The notes beneath the pieces are model-generated. The model made no database searches. It worked only from the letters and a program-made list of their open reading frames with translations, and was not told the DNA's origin. Positions 10,870 through 22,479 of a DNA stretch of 60,000 nt are shown here, in pieces. A program made the translations under genes and the position numbers. Where the stretch lies: positions 11,701,501 to 11,761,500 of the forward strand of contig WPIO01000006.1 of the NCBI GenBank assembly GCA_009760855.2. The letters are read 5' to 3'. Position 1 is the first letter of the stretch, and the number at the start of each line of letters is the position of its first letter. Source of the DNA: Cristatella mucedo. Taxonomy: Eukaryota; Bryozoa; Phylactolaemata; Cristatellidae.

Positions 10870-12630
10870 TTCTCAAAAGACGACCACCAAAAATCCTGAA
10901 AGCCCCGACTGAATATTTAAAGACCGCAAGCTCAATTTTTTGGACGGACTACGAGTAAATTCGAACCCAAAACTCTACAGAGTGTACTATATTCACAGCA
11001 GGCGAATAACAAGGACTGCTTAAAAACAACAGAACGTGAGTAATGAGTAAACTTACTGCCGACCTTAAAGAACTTTTCAGGCTGCTTATCAAGGCAATCT
11101 GAACATGTTGTTGATCTGGAACGATATCGTAAGATCAATAAAAAGAAGAAAACCAACTGCAAGCGGGAAATACTTCATTGTCTACTAGCCACCTTCCCAA
11201 TACTGATAACTGCCTCGAGAGCGATCTAGTAATGACGTGTGGACATAAAGGACTAACAATGTATTCTTTGTAAAGCTATGAAACTTCTTATAGCACAACA
11301 GGGCAGAAAAAACCTAGCTCAGCATATTAAGCAGTTGCACATTTATTGCTGATAATAACGATCCCACAAGTACGATATAATTTTTGCAAAGTCAGATGCA
11401 TACTTTTTGCGCACCAGGCCTTCATTTCTAATGTTGCTACGAGTTTGAAATTGATTGGCGTCAATTAGTCTTCCAGCGTACGTGATATAAAGCATATTGG
11501 AAATAAGCAAAGCCTTCAATATTTTAGCTTTAATGCATTCAATTCAATTTCAGTTTGCTTCAATCTTTCAAATCGATTACAGCTGAATGATAAAAATGAA
11601 CTCAATGGCAGACCTAACGTGACTGATAAGGTTCGAGACTTCTGACTCTGCAACATAGTTTCACAATTTGTGTGTAAATCCGTTCGTAGAAAAAACATGG
11701 GGATCGCTACTGAATTTTTAACTTCAGAATATGCTGCTTATTAGGCAATTACGGCACTGGTGATGAAGAAGCTGTTATTTCACGCACCGGTTCTTTCATA
11801 AAAAGGATCACTTCTCTCGCCAAAGCGATTTACCCATACGCATTTGGGGCGTGGTTGCATATCAGTGGAGCAGGTTAGTTCAGCTTATCATTCAAAACTG
11901 CAGCTAAGTTGTCCACCATCTTACTGGCTTCAAGAGTAGTGATTACATTTCAAGGTAATTATGGCTGCATATAATGCAAAGACCCCGACGTGAATCGAAA
12001 GCCTTGTAGCACAAGTTTTTTTGGCCTTAATCACAGATGAGAATGTGCTGTTTGTAATACTATGTTATGTGTAAGATCGAAAACTCGTGTCTTTATTGAG
12101 AGATACTGTATACCGGAGGTTCTGACCAGAGCCAAGACTTGAGAGATTAAGCATTCACCTATCGTACCCTTACGCTCTAGAATTCAGTACCAGAGCTTGT
12201 CTGAACTTAGAAATCCTCCTAGACAACCAACATTACCTTGAAAGCTGTAATATTTGGCCAACTTAGGTGATCCTGGGCTTAGTCCACGCAGTAATTTGTG
12301 TTACTGTGTGGAAATAGGACTTCAGTAATATGACCATAAAGTAAAATCGCTTTGCACGTCATAGTAAACACACGTACGCGCAACCCACTCCTCGACTAAG
12401 ATGAACGGTGCATAAACCTAGACCAGAGAGTGAATTTGTTTACAGCACAATAGTTATCATCCCCGCAGTCAGGCGCTTCTGTTTCGTACAAGCGCCTAAG
12501 ATCCGTAGTAAAGAAAAAACCCACGAGCCACAGCTTGCGGCTCAACCAGCAGAGCGTTCGTCCCGTGACTCAAACCTTGCCAATAAATTATAGTCTGGCC
12601 TTAGAGCTAACCACTCCACAGAATCAGTAT
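10870..12630. other. No gene recognised
   Basis: AT-rich sequence between the possible hAT left end and an L2-B insertion. Open stretches are short and in no recognisable family. Confidence 0.4.
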
Positions 12631-12639
12631 TGCTTAGGG

Positions 12640-13452
12640 TGCACAACGACCTACTTAGGAATGCAGGCATGGGTGCTGCACTGCAATGGTTCAGAACCTA
12701 CCTCCGTGGGAAACTACAGAGTATTTATATGCATGGACGAAGATTATCCGAGGTGCCTCTGAAATATGGGGTACCGTGCTAAGTCCGGTTCTTTTCATGG
12801 TTTATACTCTCCCTCTTGCTGATGTGATTGCCAAGCACAATCTAGGCTTTCACTTCTATGCGGACGACACTCAGTTGTACCTTTGCTTTGATCCCTCCCG
12901 GCGTTCGAGCACTTCGAATTTTCTCAACTCTCTTGCTGCATGTATTGATGACATCCACACATGGATGACAGAATAGTTTAGAAACTAAACGATGGTAAAA
13001 ATAATTTATTAGTCATGGTAAAATCCAGTTTGATTCAGAAATTGGAAAGGCTGACGCTCAAAATTGGCTCTGCCAGGATATCACCTGTTGAATCAGCTCG
13101 AAATCTAGGTGTCATGTTCCAAAGCGACCTCACGTTAGACGACCAAATCAGCTCTACAGTCAAATCTGCCTACTTTCAGCTACATGAAACTACTAAAAGT
13201 CGGGCTTGTATAGATAAGGATACCATGTCTAAGTTGGTTCACGCATTTGTGACATCCCGTCTTGACTTCTGTAACTCACTGCTTGCTGGCCTACCGGCAT
13301 TTGTAATCAGGCGCTTATGTTGTTTATCAAGCATGACATTTGCATGCTGACCCTGTGCATGTCACTCCTAACCATGTTATTCATGTTGTTTATCAAGCAT
13401 GATATTACTCACCATTCAATCGCGTTTCCCTTTGCAGCACATGTAAAGCACC

Positions 13453-13541
<89 letters not shown>

Positions 13542-13590
13542 AGTTCTCTGAGGGTGCTTTATCAAGTGCATTATTATTATTATTATTGCG
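12640..13590 (+). mobile_element. L2-B LINE with internal deletion
   Basis: Starts inside the RT domain and contains FHFYADDTQLYLCF (within 12780-12976) and the [16 protein letters not shown] stretch (within 13015-13350). At about 13312 it jumps from the thumb region straight to the 3' UTR. Part of the 3' UTR ('gttgtttatcaagcatgac') is present twice. It ends in the terminal hairpin, whose loop holds a long GA repeat, and an ATT tail at 13570-13587. Confidence 0.9.
13454..13538. repeat. (GA)n microsatellite inside an L2-B 3' hairpin
   Basis: About 85 bp of GA repeat placed exactly where ordinary L2-B copies have 'AGAGAGAGATTGAG' between the two arms of the terminal stem. Confidence 0.95.
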
Positions 13591-13599
13591 ACGGTGCTC

Positions 13600-14370
13600 T
13601 TAACTCAAAGTAGTTCTATGTCAAATCAATTTACACATAAAAATGAATTGAAACAAAATCGATCTGTTACAGACCCTCAAGAAACACCGCAGATTTATGT
13701 GACGTCTATAAATTACAAAACGTACTAAAAATAACGAATATTTTTTACAAACGCAGTGCAACTGAGCGTATAGACAACTAATATGTACGACCGGAGGCGT
13801 TCCAAGAGAATTGTGCTCGAGGGAACGAACTGCCGAAGCGAAGTTTACTGGCCGACCTTTTTTCGGACGCGTGGATTATGTGTAGTTCCGCAAGGATTTC
13901 TAAGACGAGGTACTTTCTAAGTAAAGTACTCATTGCAGCGGTTTCTGCCGTAGTCGGTCTCAACTCCGAAGGTTTGTTCGAGTCGGTCGTGGAGAGAACT
14001 ACCAGGTCCGTGCTTGACGTCACGCCCTGGCAGTCTTCTGTCCATCTCAGGACGTCTTCCACTGCCCTTCCCTTGCGAGCCTTAGCAATCACACATTGTT
14101 CCTCTCTCCATCCTCTTGCGTGCCTCGCTGGCACACCCATTTGCAATCGTCAACACTTTCTGGCGCAAATCCGTCACGGCTGGCTAAGGGCTGCCGCCGC
14201 TAGCCGTGCGAAAAGCAAAGTTGCAGTTCTAAAATCTTACTGCAAAACGCGAGAAGCAAGATACAGCACAATAACAGTTATCCAAAAACTCAAAGCAAAA
14301 AGCGGTCGAGAGACGGCTCGGGCTTCGAAAACTCGTTAGCTGTGTTACTCGCAAGTCAAATGAATGAGCA
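13600..14370. other. No gene recognised; two overlapping open stretches
   Basis: Open stretches at 13878-14339 (+, 153 codons) and 13778-14146 (-, 122 codons) overlap on opposite strands. Neither shows a known motif. At most one could be real, and both may be chance. Confidence 0.3.
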
Positions 14371-14374
14371 CTGT

Positions 14375-14660
14375 CGGAACTTAAAAACACACCTACTTAG
14401 GACAGCATTTGATGAGTCCCTGTGATTCGTCCTTGATGTGCTTATGCGTGCTGACACTGTGCATGCTGCCACTAACCACATTTGCATCCTGACCCTGTGC
14501 ATGTCACCCCTAACCACGTTATTCATTTTGTTTGTTTATCAAGCATGATATTACTCATGATTCATTTGCATTTCTCTTTGCAGCAAATGTAAAGCGCCTA
14601 GAGAGAGATTGAGCTCTCTGAGGGCGCTTTATCAAGTGCATTATTACTATTATTATTAAA
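14375..14660 (+). mobile_element. L2-B LINE 3' end fragment
   Basis: Starts at the last RT codons ('aacttaaaaacacacctact'), followed by the full L2-B 3' UTR, a hairpin with AAAGCGCC and GGCGCTTT arms, and an ATT tail. Little diverged from the intron 8 copy. Confidence 0.92.
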
Positions 14661-14812
14661 GTACCTTTATACAGAAGGGGAATAAAACCGCGGCAACTAA
14701 ATTAGGCCGGATCCACCAATAAGTAAATAGGAGGCCGCTAGTCCGGACTGGAGCACCAGCTAGGCCGGATCTGGCCTAAAGGCCCGAGTTTGCCGACCTC
14801 TGCACAAGTGGT

Positions 14813-16595
14813 TCCACATGGACATAAAATGCGGTGCAAATCGGGCCGCCATCGTTTGTTAACGCTAGATGTCGTTAGCGTGCAATAGATATCGTGAAAC
14901 TTTAGAATAGACAGATCGGTGGGGAGCAGAGGAACTTGAAAATGTTAGAGATTTGACCACTGCCGGCAAGACAGGTCGCGATAGTGCGGTAGGCTAAGAG
15001 AGGTTGAGCTCTTGTTATTTGATTTCTGGCGGTCACTAACACGAAAACACAACAGGATAAAAACGCGGATGCATGTTGCTTAGAACACAGATGTCGATTC
15101 GGTAGGGAGGCAATTAATTGTATACAAGTTGCTTATGAAACAGCAGTTGAGCTGATCTAAATGCAATTTCTTTTTAAAAATGATAGCTTGTCTACTCTTA
15201 TACCACAATCACTAAGTACCATGCTAAACAGGACCTCTCTATTATATTTAGTCATGAGAACAATAGTTGATAGTAACCTATAAAGTATAGCTACTTGCAA
15301 CAAATAATTTTACAAGGCTACGGTATCGGCTTGTAATAAGGTCAGTTATTCATGTTGCTACCTAAGAGATCTAAATCTCAATCAAGATACTTTAAAACTC
15401 GCAGCAAAAGAGTATGTAGCTGCGGGTACTTAACATGCACTCTATCAAGCATGCAAAAGAGAAAAAGTACCATGCTTTGGTCGGCATGCTAAACTAAACA
15501 TGTAAATATACATGGCCACTGATCAGTAGGACCTATTGCTTTGTAATATGCACTGAATAATTCGCAGGTATGCACGCAGATCACACATTAGCTTCCCTGT
15601 TCACAAGACAAACAAGATCAGGAGTCTGCTGCTATGGTGGCAGCATCCCGTCTGGAATCCTGTCCCTCTATTCCATGCAGGGAATTGTGTGCTTGGTAAG
15701 GCAGAGTGGTCTCTCCCTCGGATACCGAGTGTGTGCCTGATAGAGTTCTTAAGTCTTCGTATAGAAAAATCGTGAACACGTCGCTCTCCGTAGCACTAAA
15801 CTCCCTAATGGGAGCTTTAGAGTCACAGCCCTTCATGAAATTTCTCAAGTTTCTGTAGGTGACGCCGACACCAAAATTAAAACCAGTAAGATGGGCTCGG
15901 GAGTAGATCATGCACCGAGCTTTTTTTGGTATGCACAGGTAGAAAACATAGCCCAGAAATAATAGGTAGCTCAGCTGTTTAATTCTTGGCCGTATAAAGA
16001 AATTTTTAAAAGTCATTCAGAACGGCCATCGTAAGGTGGCTTAATAAAAAGCCTGGATTGTATTCTGAGGTCGCAGCAAAATGTGAGTTAGTCTACAATA
16101 TTTTGTATGTTCGTAGAACTAGAAACAAGACGCAGTGCTGTAAACAATCAGTATATTCCATTCCACGCATTGGGACCACTCCCCGAAGTACCCACCTTCC
16201 CACCCGGTTTTGTATCCCAGTTATTTCTGTCCTCCGCAAGCAGTCCATCATCTAAAAAAGCCATACGACTTGACCTTCTACGCTGGTGAGCTACGCGTTC
16301 GGCCAGCAAGCGTTTATCTAGTCTCTTGCGTAACCCAAAGCGACCACTAGGAGAATTAACAGGATAGCAGAGGAAATTCCAGGCAAAAGCATGCACCATG
16401 CCAAGCTACCTTTTTGACCAAGATTCACGAAAAGATTTCCGCTAAGTGGCTTGTGGATAGCATACACATGATTTATCTGCCAGGGCTAATTCATGCAGAC
16501 TCAAGAGACACCATTCTACTGAAATTAATAAGCCCGCTTTCTTCAGTGTGACCGATGAAAGACACTCCCACTTGAAATACCAAGCACGAAAATCG
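14813..16595. other. No gene recognised
   Basis: Contains a 132-codon minus-strand open stretch (15618-16016) that starts with a Lys/Arg-rich segment and one hydrophobic stretch (LSYLLFLGYVFYLCI). I recognise no family and there is no support for expression. Confidence 0.35.
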
Positions 16596-16599
16596 GCGT

Positions 16600-17045
16600 C
16601 GATTATGAGGCTCTGGCATAGTTCTGGTAGTAAGTGCCCGATCGTGCCAGGTCCATGTCTTGTGGTGGTTAACTCTCGTCCTGCTGCGTTACTATTCTCC
16701 GGCGGAGTTCCACAAGGATTCGGCCTCTGTTCATTCCAGACATCAATTTACACTCAGCCTCTCGGGAGCGTGATGCTGGCTGATGGTCATGTCGGCCCTT
16801 GGTATCGGCTATATTTTTTTTTTATCCCGACGACACATATCTGTGCTTTATATAATCAGGCCTGCACTTCGCATTCATCGAAAATCTCAAACTTGTTTCC
16901 AACTTCGGTCACTAAAAAATCCTCTGAAGAGACCACTGCCGAGTGTAAAGATTCATCTCGGTATTCAATTGAGACGCCCTGACCTTCATGACGTATCGCA
17001 GTTGTACCGTAACCTAGGCTTTAAGTATTCTGCTTGCGGCAGCTG
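16600..17045 (+). pseudogene. Old L2/CR1-type reverse transcriptase relic
   Basis: A degraded RT segment. GGVPQGFGL and IYTQPLGSVM are readable in one frame, matching the GVPQGSVLGP...IYTQPLGKVI of L2-A. A frame break and poly-T tract follow, and then a YPDD-like catalytic box in another frame near 16820-16845. More diverged than the other L2-A copies. Confidence 0.65.
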
Positions 17046-19005
17046 ATAGTGGCTGGATGTAAAATGTTGACCATTCAAAAACTGTCTCTATCAAATCCGG
17101 TTCGCTTGCGTCAAACTGTGGTCTCACAGTTGTAGAGCTGCATGTGCTCGTTTTTTCCCGGTCTCGCGTTACTAGGGGCAACCAGTGCTTAGCTCGAATG
17201 ATGTTGCCAACCCAGCCATCCGAAAAAATAGAGGGGCAAACCTAGCTGTTCAAGAGGAGTTGAAATGTACTGTATAGAAAAATAATTGAGCTGAATAAGC
17301 ATTCCCGCGTAGCCTTGTCAAGGACTCCCTTTCAACATCAATTGAGTGCGTAGAAAAAGTAAGTTATCTGAAGGCGCAATGCAAATGTGTTTTTATTATA
17401 ATTAGCATCCTTCGAATTTGGTATGGCCTAGTAGGTATGTGAACTTCTGAGCGGCTTCATATCAATTACTTTTTCGTGTAATTAATTTATTTTCGCTTTG
17501 CATTAGAAACCCTTGAAGCAGTCACTGGCGTTTTATAACTTGGTTGACCATCTAGTTAAGGAATGTTACTTTGCATTATAAACCTCTGTAATGGTAGGTT
17601 TTTTGGACTAGAGATTCAGTTATGGGTGACAGCGGCTAGCACTCTTTGGGTCCAGGATTTGAGATAACAAGTACAACTCGCAAAAGCCTTCGAGCCGGGC
17701 AGACGTTCTGGTACAAAATATAAAAGGTGTTGCCTGCTCTTACCCAGCAATCTTAATTTACAAAGCAGTCATTATAATCACGGCACCACAGTTTTTCCAT
17801 CAGCATTTGTTGATGTGCTGGCTAGCCTGTTGAATGTAGGTAGCGATGCTTTGGCGATTTCGGGGCCGCGGAAAAAGCGGTTGCCGCGACCGTCATCTGC
17901 CGTTACGACAATTCGTTCGCAGCACGCAGAGAATTGATTGCTGGTGCCATAGCAGCACGGTGCACCGTGCTGCTGCGTTGGACTGCATTGCAGCAGATCT
18001 CCTCCAAGTTCTGCTACATCCGGGATCCGAAGCAAGGAGCGGGCACGTAGCGAGCTCACATGCTCCCCGATCTCGGCAACGCTCGGCTCCTGGTGCTTCT
18101 ACACGACGTTCTGAAGCACTCGCACCTGCAGAGACTAGGGAGCGAGCGAGAGGGGCGGAGCAGCAGCGTGCTACTCCGGGCTTCCGCCGAGCCTTTCCTT
18201 ATGACTCAAGAGCTTGACTACGGTCATAAGTGGAGGTCAAGTTCAGCTATCGATGATATATCGATACTTTCAGGATGCAGGAAGCAAAGCACAGTACCAG
18301 CCAGATGATCGCTGGCCACTGTCAGCCGCACTCGTTCGTTCGGTAGAGCGTTCGTGGCATTAATAGGAATTTTTTAAATAGTATTAAAATAAGGAACGAG
18401 CGAGCACTGTCGGAGCTTAAGCAATCCGGCAACGAAGATGTGCAAGGCGTGCCTGCAAGCAAAATATGCAAGAGAACACTAATTCAATTTTAATAATTGC
18501 TATTTGCTTGTATAGTTTTCATTGCTGCCTCCAGGACCCGGTACTTTTTCAAGAAGCGGTTTGGTATTAATAAATCATCTGTGGTCGGTTGTGGTTGTTA
18601 TTGCAAGACGTGTAATGCAAGCGATTTTTTCGAGGTTTCCCAGGTGAACTTTCATCGCATCTTCTCCATGCACACGAATAAAGTTCCGCAAGATGAGTGT
18701 GCTCGTACTGGCAACTTATGCAGATCAACGTCCACGCCAGTGAGTGCTCCGCTGCCAAGAGAAAACTTTTGAGCCTGTGTCCAGAAGTGCCTCAAACTCA
18801 GTACCATTCGGTGAGCATGTCATGAACTAATGGGGATTTCGGCTCTCAGAAGGGAAAGAAAAGGCCTACCCGCTTCCACTGGGCCACGGTCTTATGGGGG
18901 ATCTAGCTTGTAGCCCTGACTACCAGCCCCTGAAGCTCGTTTCCCTGAAGTTTGGGACTTTAAACTGTTTTTCTCTAATCGACCTCGACTCTCTAATCGA
19001 CCTCG
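17046..19005. other. No gene recognised; locally G+C- and CpG-rich at 17830-18230
   Basis: The 17830-18230 stretch has open frames in several registers, as expected of G+C-rich DNA. A TATCGATG...TATCGATA pair lies at about 18248-18266. Nothing else was identified. Confidence 0.35.
17951..17974. repeat. Perfect 24-bp palindrome
   Basis: The half-site AGCAGCACGGTG is followed directly by its exact reverse complement with no spacer. It lies in a G+C-rich stretch. Confidence 0.95.
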
Positions 19006-19009
19006 ACCT

Positions 19010-19960
19010 TCACAGCGCCCGGCAAATGTCGTCGTTGCTCCGACGTCTCGCCGCCGTCACTGCTTAGCGTGCTTGGCGCGCCCACGTCCAGTCTGTCCTC
19101 CGACTGCTTTCCTTTCTAGTGAACTCCGGTCATCGGCAGCGCAGAGTCGCTGCTGGGCTGGGTAGAGACCGTCTGTACCGCCGTGGGCGTTCGAGGGCCG
19201 CCGAGCTGTGCGCATCCAGAACGCTCGCCAAGCGCTCGACAATCTCGTCCTGCGACAACTTTAGGACGCTTTCGTCGCAAGACAAGCGAGTTCCATCTGC
19301 GCTTGGCCCGTTGGTACGCTTTGGAAGCAGGACCGATTCCCGGCGAGTCGCTAAGAAGAAGCTGCACGCGCTCGCCGCCTCGGCCCGCCGCTCAAGCTCC
19401 GCTCTCGCTATCGTCTGCGTCCGGCTCGAGCTGTTCCGGTGGCGGCGGCGGAGCTAGGCAAGCCCGACCGAGGCAGCTGCGGAGTACCGAAGTGTGCGTG
19501 CGTGACGTCGACAGATTCGCCCGCCTTCGCTGCCGTCTTCGTCCCGCTTCCGCCCCCGGTCTCGCAGGACGGCCGCGAATCCTTCTATTAACGGCCGATT
19601 GGAGCACGTGATAGGCCAAAGGCCAAAAAGAGAGTCTTCAGCGCTAAGTGAGCTGCGCGAGTGAGTAGCCGAACGAATTCCTTCGCGTCCCCACTCTAAG
19701 TCAGCACCGCTAGGCGAGCGGCCGCCCGCCGCCGCCGCTGAGATAATCCGCCGCCGCCGCCGCCGTGCGTTCGCCGCCCACGACGAGCGCAACGCGCGCG
19801 CGAAACCAACCGCGATCGAAATCCTCGATAGAAAAAAATCGCGCATTAAACGCGGTTCCTGCGCGTCCTGAAAATCATCTGTGAAAGTCGGCGAAACGTC
19901 ACCACTTGGCCAGTGCTGCAACCGGTTGAAAAACGGACGCGGACCAGACAGTACATTGTC
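19010..19960. promoter_or_regulatory. CpG-rich island of unknown gene
   Basis: About 950 bp strongly enriched in G+C and CpG, with GCC/GCG runs near 19720-19800, unlike the AT-richer flanks. Open frames exist on both strands but show no known domain. It may be a promoter or first exon of a gene not otherwise visible, possibly bidirectional. It ends abruptly where an L2-A element begins. Confidence 0.45.
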
Positions 19961-19961
19961 T

Positions 19962-20736
19962 TGGCTTCATTCGGAAGACTGCTTCTACAGCTAGCCACCA
20001 CGTCCGATCCCTATCCAACAGTAGGAACTGTCTTCCACAGTGGCTTGCATAAAAAATCTAACTAGCTCCTTAGTTCTGTCTCGGCTTGATTATTGTAATT
20101 TCTTTTTGGCTGGGCTACCAAAAAAGGCAACTAGGCCACTGCAGCTGACTGTGAATATGGCTGCAAGGCTAGTCTTCAAGTACCAGCGGTTTGAGCACGT
20201 GTCTCCTTTGCTAAAAGTGCTAAGATGGATGCTGGTTTAGCAACGGATACAGAGCAAAGTTCTTACGCTGACCCACAAGGCCCGCAACGGCATGGCTCCT
20301 TCGTACCTAGCTGAACTGCTGCACCAATTTCAGCCTCTTCGAACCCTCAGGTCGTGTGTAGACAATAGATTAGCTGTTCCATTCCTCCGCTTAAAGACCG
20401 TTGGTGACAGAAGCTTTAACTCTGCAGGTTCTAGACTGTGGAACTCGCTTCCACAATTCTTACGCAACAACAGCTACTCTCTTGCTGCCGACTATGGTTC
20501 ATCGTTTTCAGCAGTCCTGAGCTGCTACTTCCACACAACTCACTACCACAACTGCTCTCCTGACTCTGCTATGCTTCACACTTTCTCTTTGTTGCGTGAG
20601 ACGAAGTGTGATGGCTACCGTATGCGTACCGAAAGCCGATTAGGCTGTGAGTGCGCTATACAAAACTCACCTCGTAACACCCACATAGTCTTTGTGACTT
20701 TGTGGAGTTACAGACGGAGTTACGTTACATTACATT
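19962..20736 (+). mobile_element. L2-A LINE, 5'-truncated
   Basis: Matches L2-A from 'cttcattcggaagactgc' (RT thumb) to the 3' UTR, ending in a tail of repeated ACATT. Several stops and indels relative to 42303-43661. Confidence 0.92.
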
Positions 20737-20804
20737 ACATTGGCGCGTTCAGGTCACCAGAAATGCAGCTGTCCTTGAATCCCAGAGGGTAAGTAATCCT
20801 AAAG

Positions 20805-21285
20805 ATACAGAATAAAGTTCTTGCACTGACCCACTAGGCCGCCACGACATGGCTCATTCATATAGAGCTAAACTACTGCACCAGATTAAGCTTCATCGTG
20901 ACCGCAGGACTTCTATTAATGATAAATTAGCAGTTCCATTCTTCAGCTGAAATACCATTGGCAATCGTAGGTTTTGGTTTGCAAGTCCTAGGCTGAGGAA
21001 CTCACTTCCACAATTCTTACGCAAAGACGTCTATTCTCCAACTGCCTACTATGGCACATTATTTCAAGCCGCCGCGAGCTGCTACTTTCATGCTACTCAC
21101 TACCTCAACTGACCTACTGACTCAGATCTGCTGCTTACTTTTTCTTTGTTAGGTGAATAAAGTCTGCTGTCTATCGCACACTTATCGAAAGCCGCTTAGG
21201 CTTTCAGTAATCTGTAGAACACTCTCCTGCATAACACCCACGCAGTCTCCTCAGCTTTGTGGAGTTACAGACGAAGATACACTGT
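20805..21285 (+). mobile_element. Older L2-A-like LINE fragment
   Basis: A second, more diverged copy of the L2-A C-terminal RT and 3' UTR directly downstream of the previous one ('acagaataaagttcttgcac' through 'gtggagttacagacgaaga'). Confidence 0.8.
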
Positions 21286-21489
21286 AACGTAAAGAGAATA
21301 AAATGTCGATTCCGTTCAATATGTATACAGAAAAAAAGCTACTGAGCAGAATACAAGAAAGGAATCCTTGGCGGAGGAGTTCCTTGGCAAGAGTCTTTCT
21401 TATTGCTGCAAAAATAAGACGCTGAATCTCCGAATGTTCATGAAATGGTGAGCAGAGCACGACAGTCTCAGTCAACAGCTGACCCAGGG

Positions 21490-22470
21490 ATTCCCTAGTA
21501 AGTGTGGATTAAGTAGGCGAACACTATTTTCTGAGCTGAAAGAAAACATCTTCGTTGACAGGAGGATTTCTGACAGAAGAGCATAGACCTTGCTCCGCAT
21601 TCAAGAAACTGCAACGCTGGCTGGATGGCTTTCGTCTGTGCGATATGAACTGTCTCTAACAGTATCAAAAACACTTTCAATGGGAAGACACTTCAGTTAT
21701 TAGACGAGCAGTTGCATTCAAATCTTTGGTTAGTGGCATCAATCAATTTCTCTAAATATCAACTCCCTAGCAGGATTGCCATGGATGAAACTGCAGTGTT
21801 TATGGATCAATGGCCTCAAACAACAATTGTTCTGTGGGATACCTCGTCAATCTACATTCCATATACTGGTTGCGACAGTTCAGACGACCTGTATTACGTT
21901 ATTCTGGCCTTGTCAATTCGTCTGCACGGAAAGGAAGCTCACTTCAAATTATTACTATTGGCGAGAAAGATAAGATTGTACAGGCTTCGATTATTTACAT
22001 GCTAGAAACCGGATAAGCCTGGCTGGTGCATACACACAGTTTTAAGTAGGTGGAACTATCTATTTCTGCCACTTGTTGCGATGTGGCTAAGGAGGCCTGC
22101 TACTACGAATTCAGCCAGAACTCACCGCTATAGAGTCATCAAGAAATTCCTGACCGAGAGAAGGACCAAATAGTTATTCCAACAGGACATCACTATCTAT
22201 CTACAGACCCTTGATTTTGCAATAAGCAAACCATTCAAGGACCATTTGCGCATGGAAATCAATGACTAAAAACATAGAATAAAGAAAAATCAGCGAGGAG
22301 ACTTGATTAAGCCTAGCCTGCAAGAAGTCTTGGCTTGGGTGAAGCATTTATAGGATACAATAACTGACAGCTGTGTTGCCGATGCACTAAGAGCACACTA
22401 CACGGCAAGAACTGCTCAATTAAGGAGACTTCTATAGCAGGACATGCGAGATTGGGGCTAATGATTCTGC
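21490..22470 (+). pseudogene. pogo/Tigger-like (DDE) transposase relic
   Basis: Broken plus-strand frames follow the order of pogo/Tigger transposases. An HTH-CENPB-like end WLDGFRL / RYELSLTVSKT spans a frameshift near 21640. IAMDETAVFMDQWPQTTI at about 21772-21825 holds the first Asp of the DDE triad. IYIPYTGCDSSDDLYYVILAL follows at about 21850-21915. Near 22190-22250 lies LQTLDFAISKPFKDHLR, matching the 'L-Q-P-L-D-x-x-x-x-K-P-F-K' block, and then SLQEVLAWVKHL and VADALRAHY. Stops and frame changes make it inactive. Terminal repeats were not found. Confidence 0.75.
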
Positions 22471-22479
22471 AGGAAATTG

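Larger units (their letters stand above)
10531..14812. mobile_element. Possible hAT-like DNA transposon, inverted ends about 4.3 kb apart
   Basis: The left end reads GGAGGTAGGCAAACTTTTCG at about 10534. The reverse complement of the right end reads AGAGGTCGGCAAACTCGGGC, with a further shared TAGGCC a little inside. This resembles hAT termini of the CAGAGGTCGGCAAAC type. The adjacent 8-mers CGCTAGTA and CACAAGTG agree at 5 of 8 positions, a weak target-site duplication. No transposase is readable inside, and later L2-B insertions lie within. It could instead be two unrelated short hAT fragments in opposite orientation. Confidence 0.45.

Noticed and set aside
15618-16016. 132-codon minus-strand open frame as a host gene
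   Set aside because: No known motif and no splice or promoter context; could be chance.
19119-19921. Several 100-155 codon open frames on both strands
   Set aside because: Expected in CpG-rich DNA where stop codons are rare; mutually overlapping and without domains.
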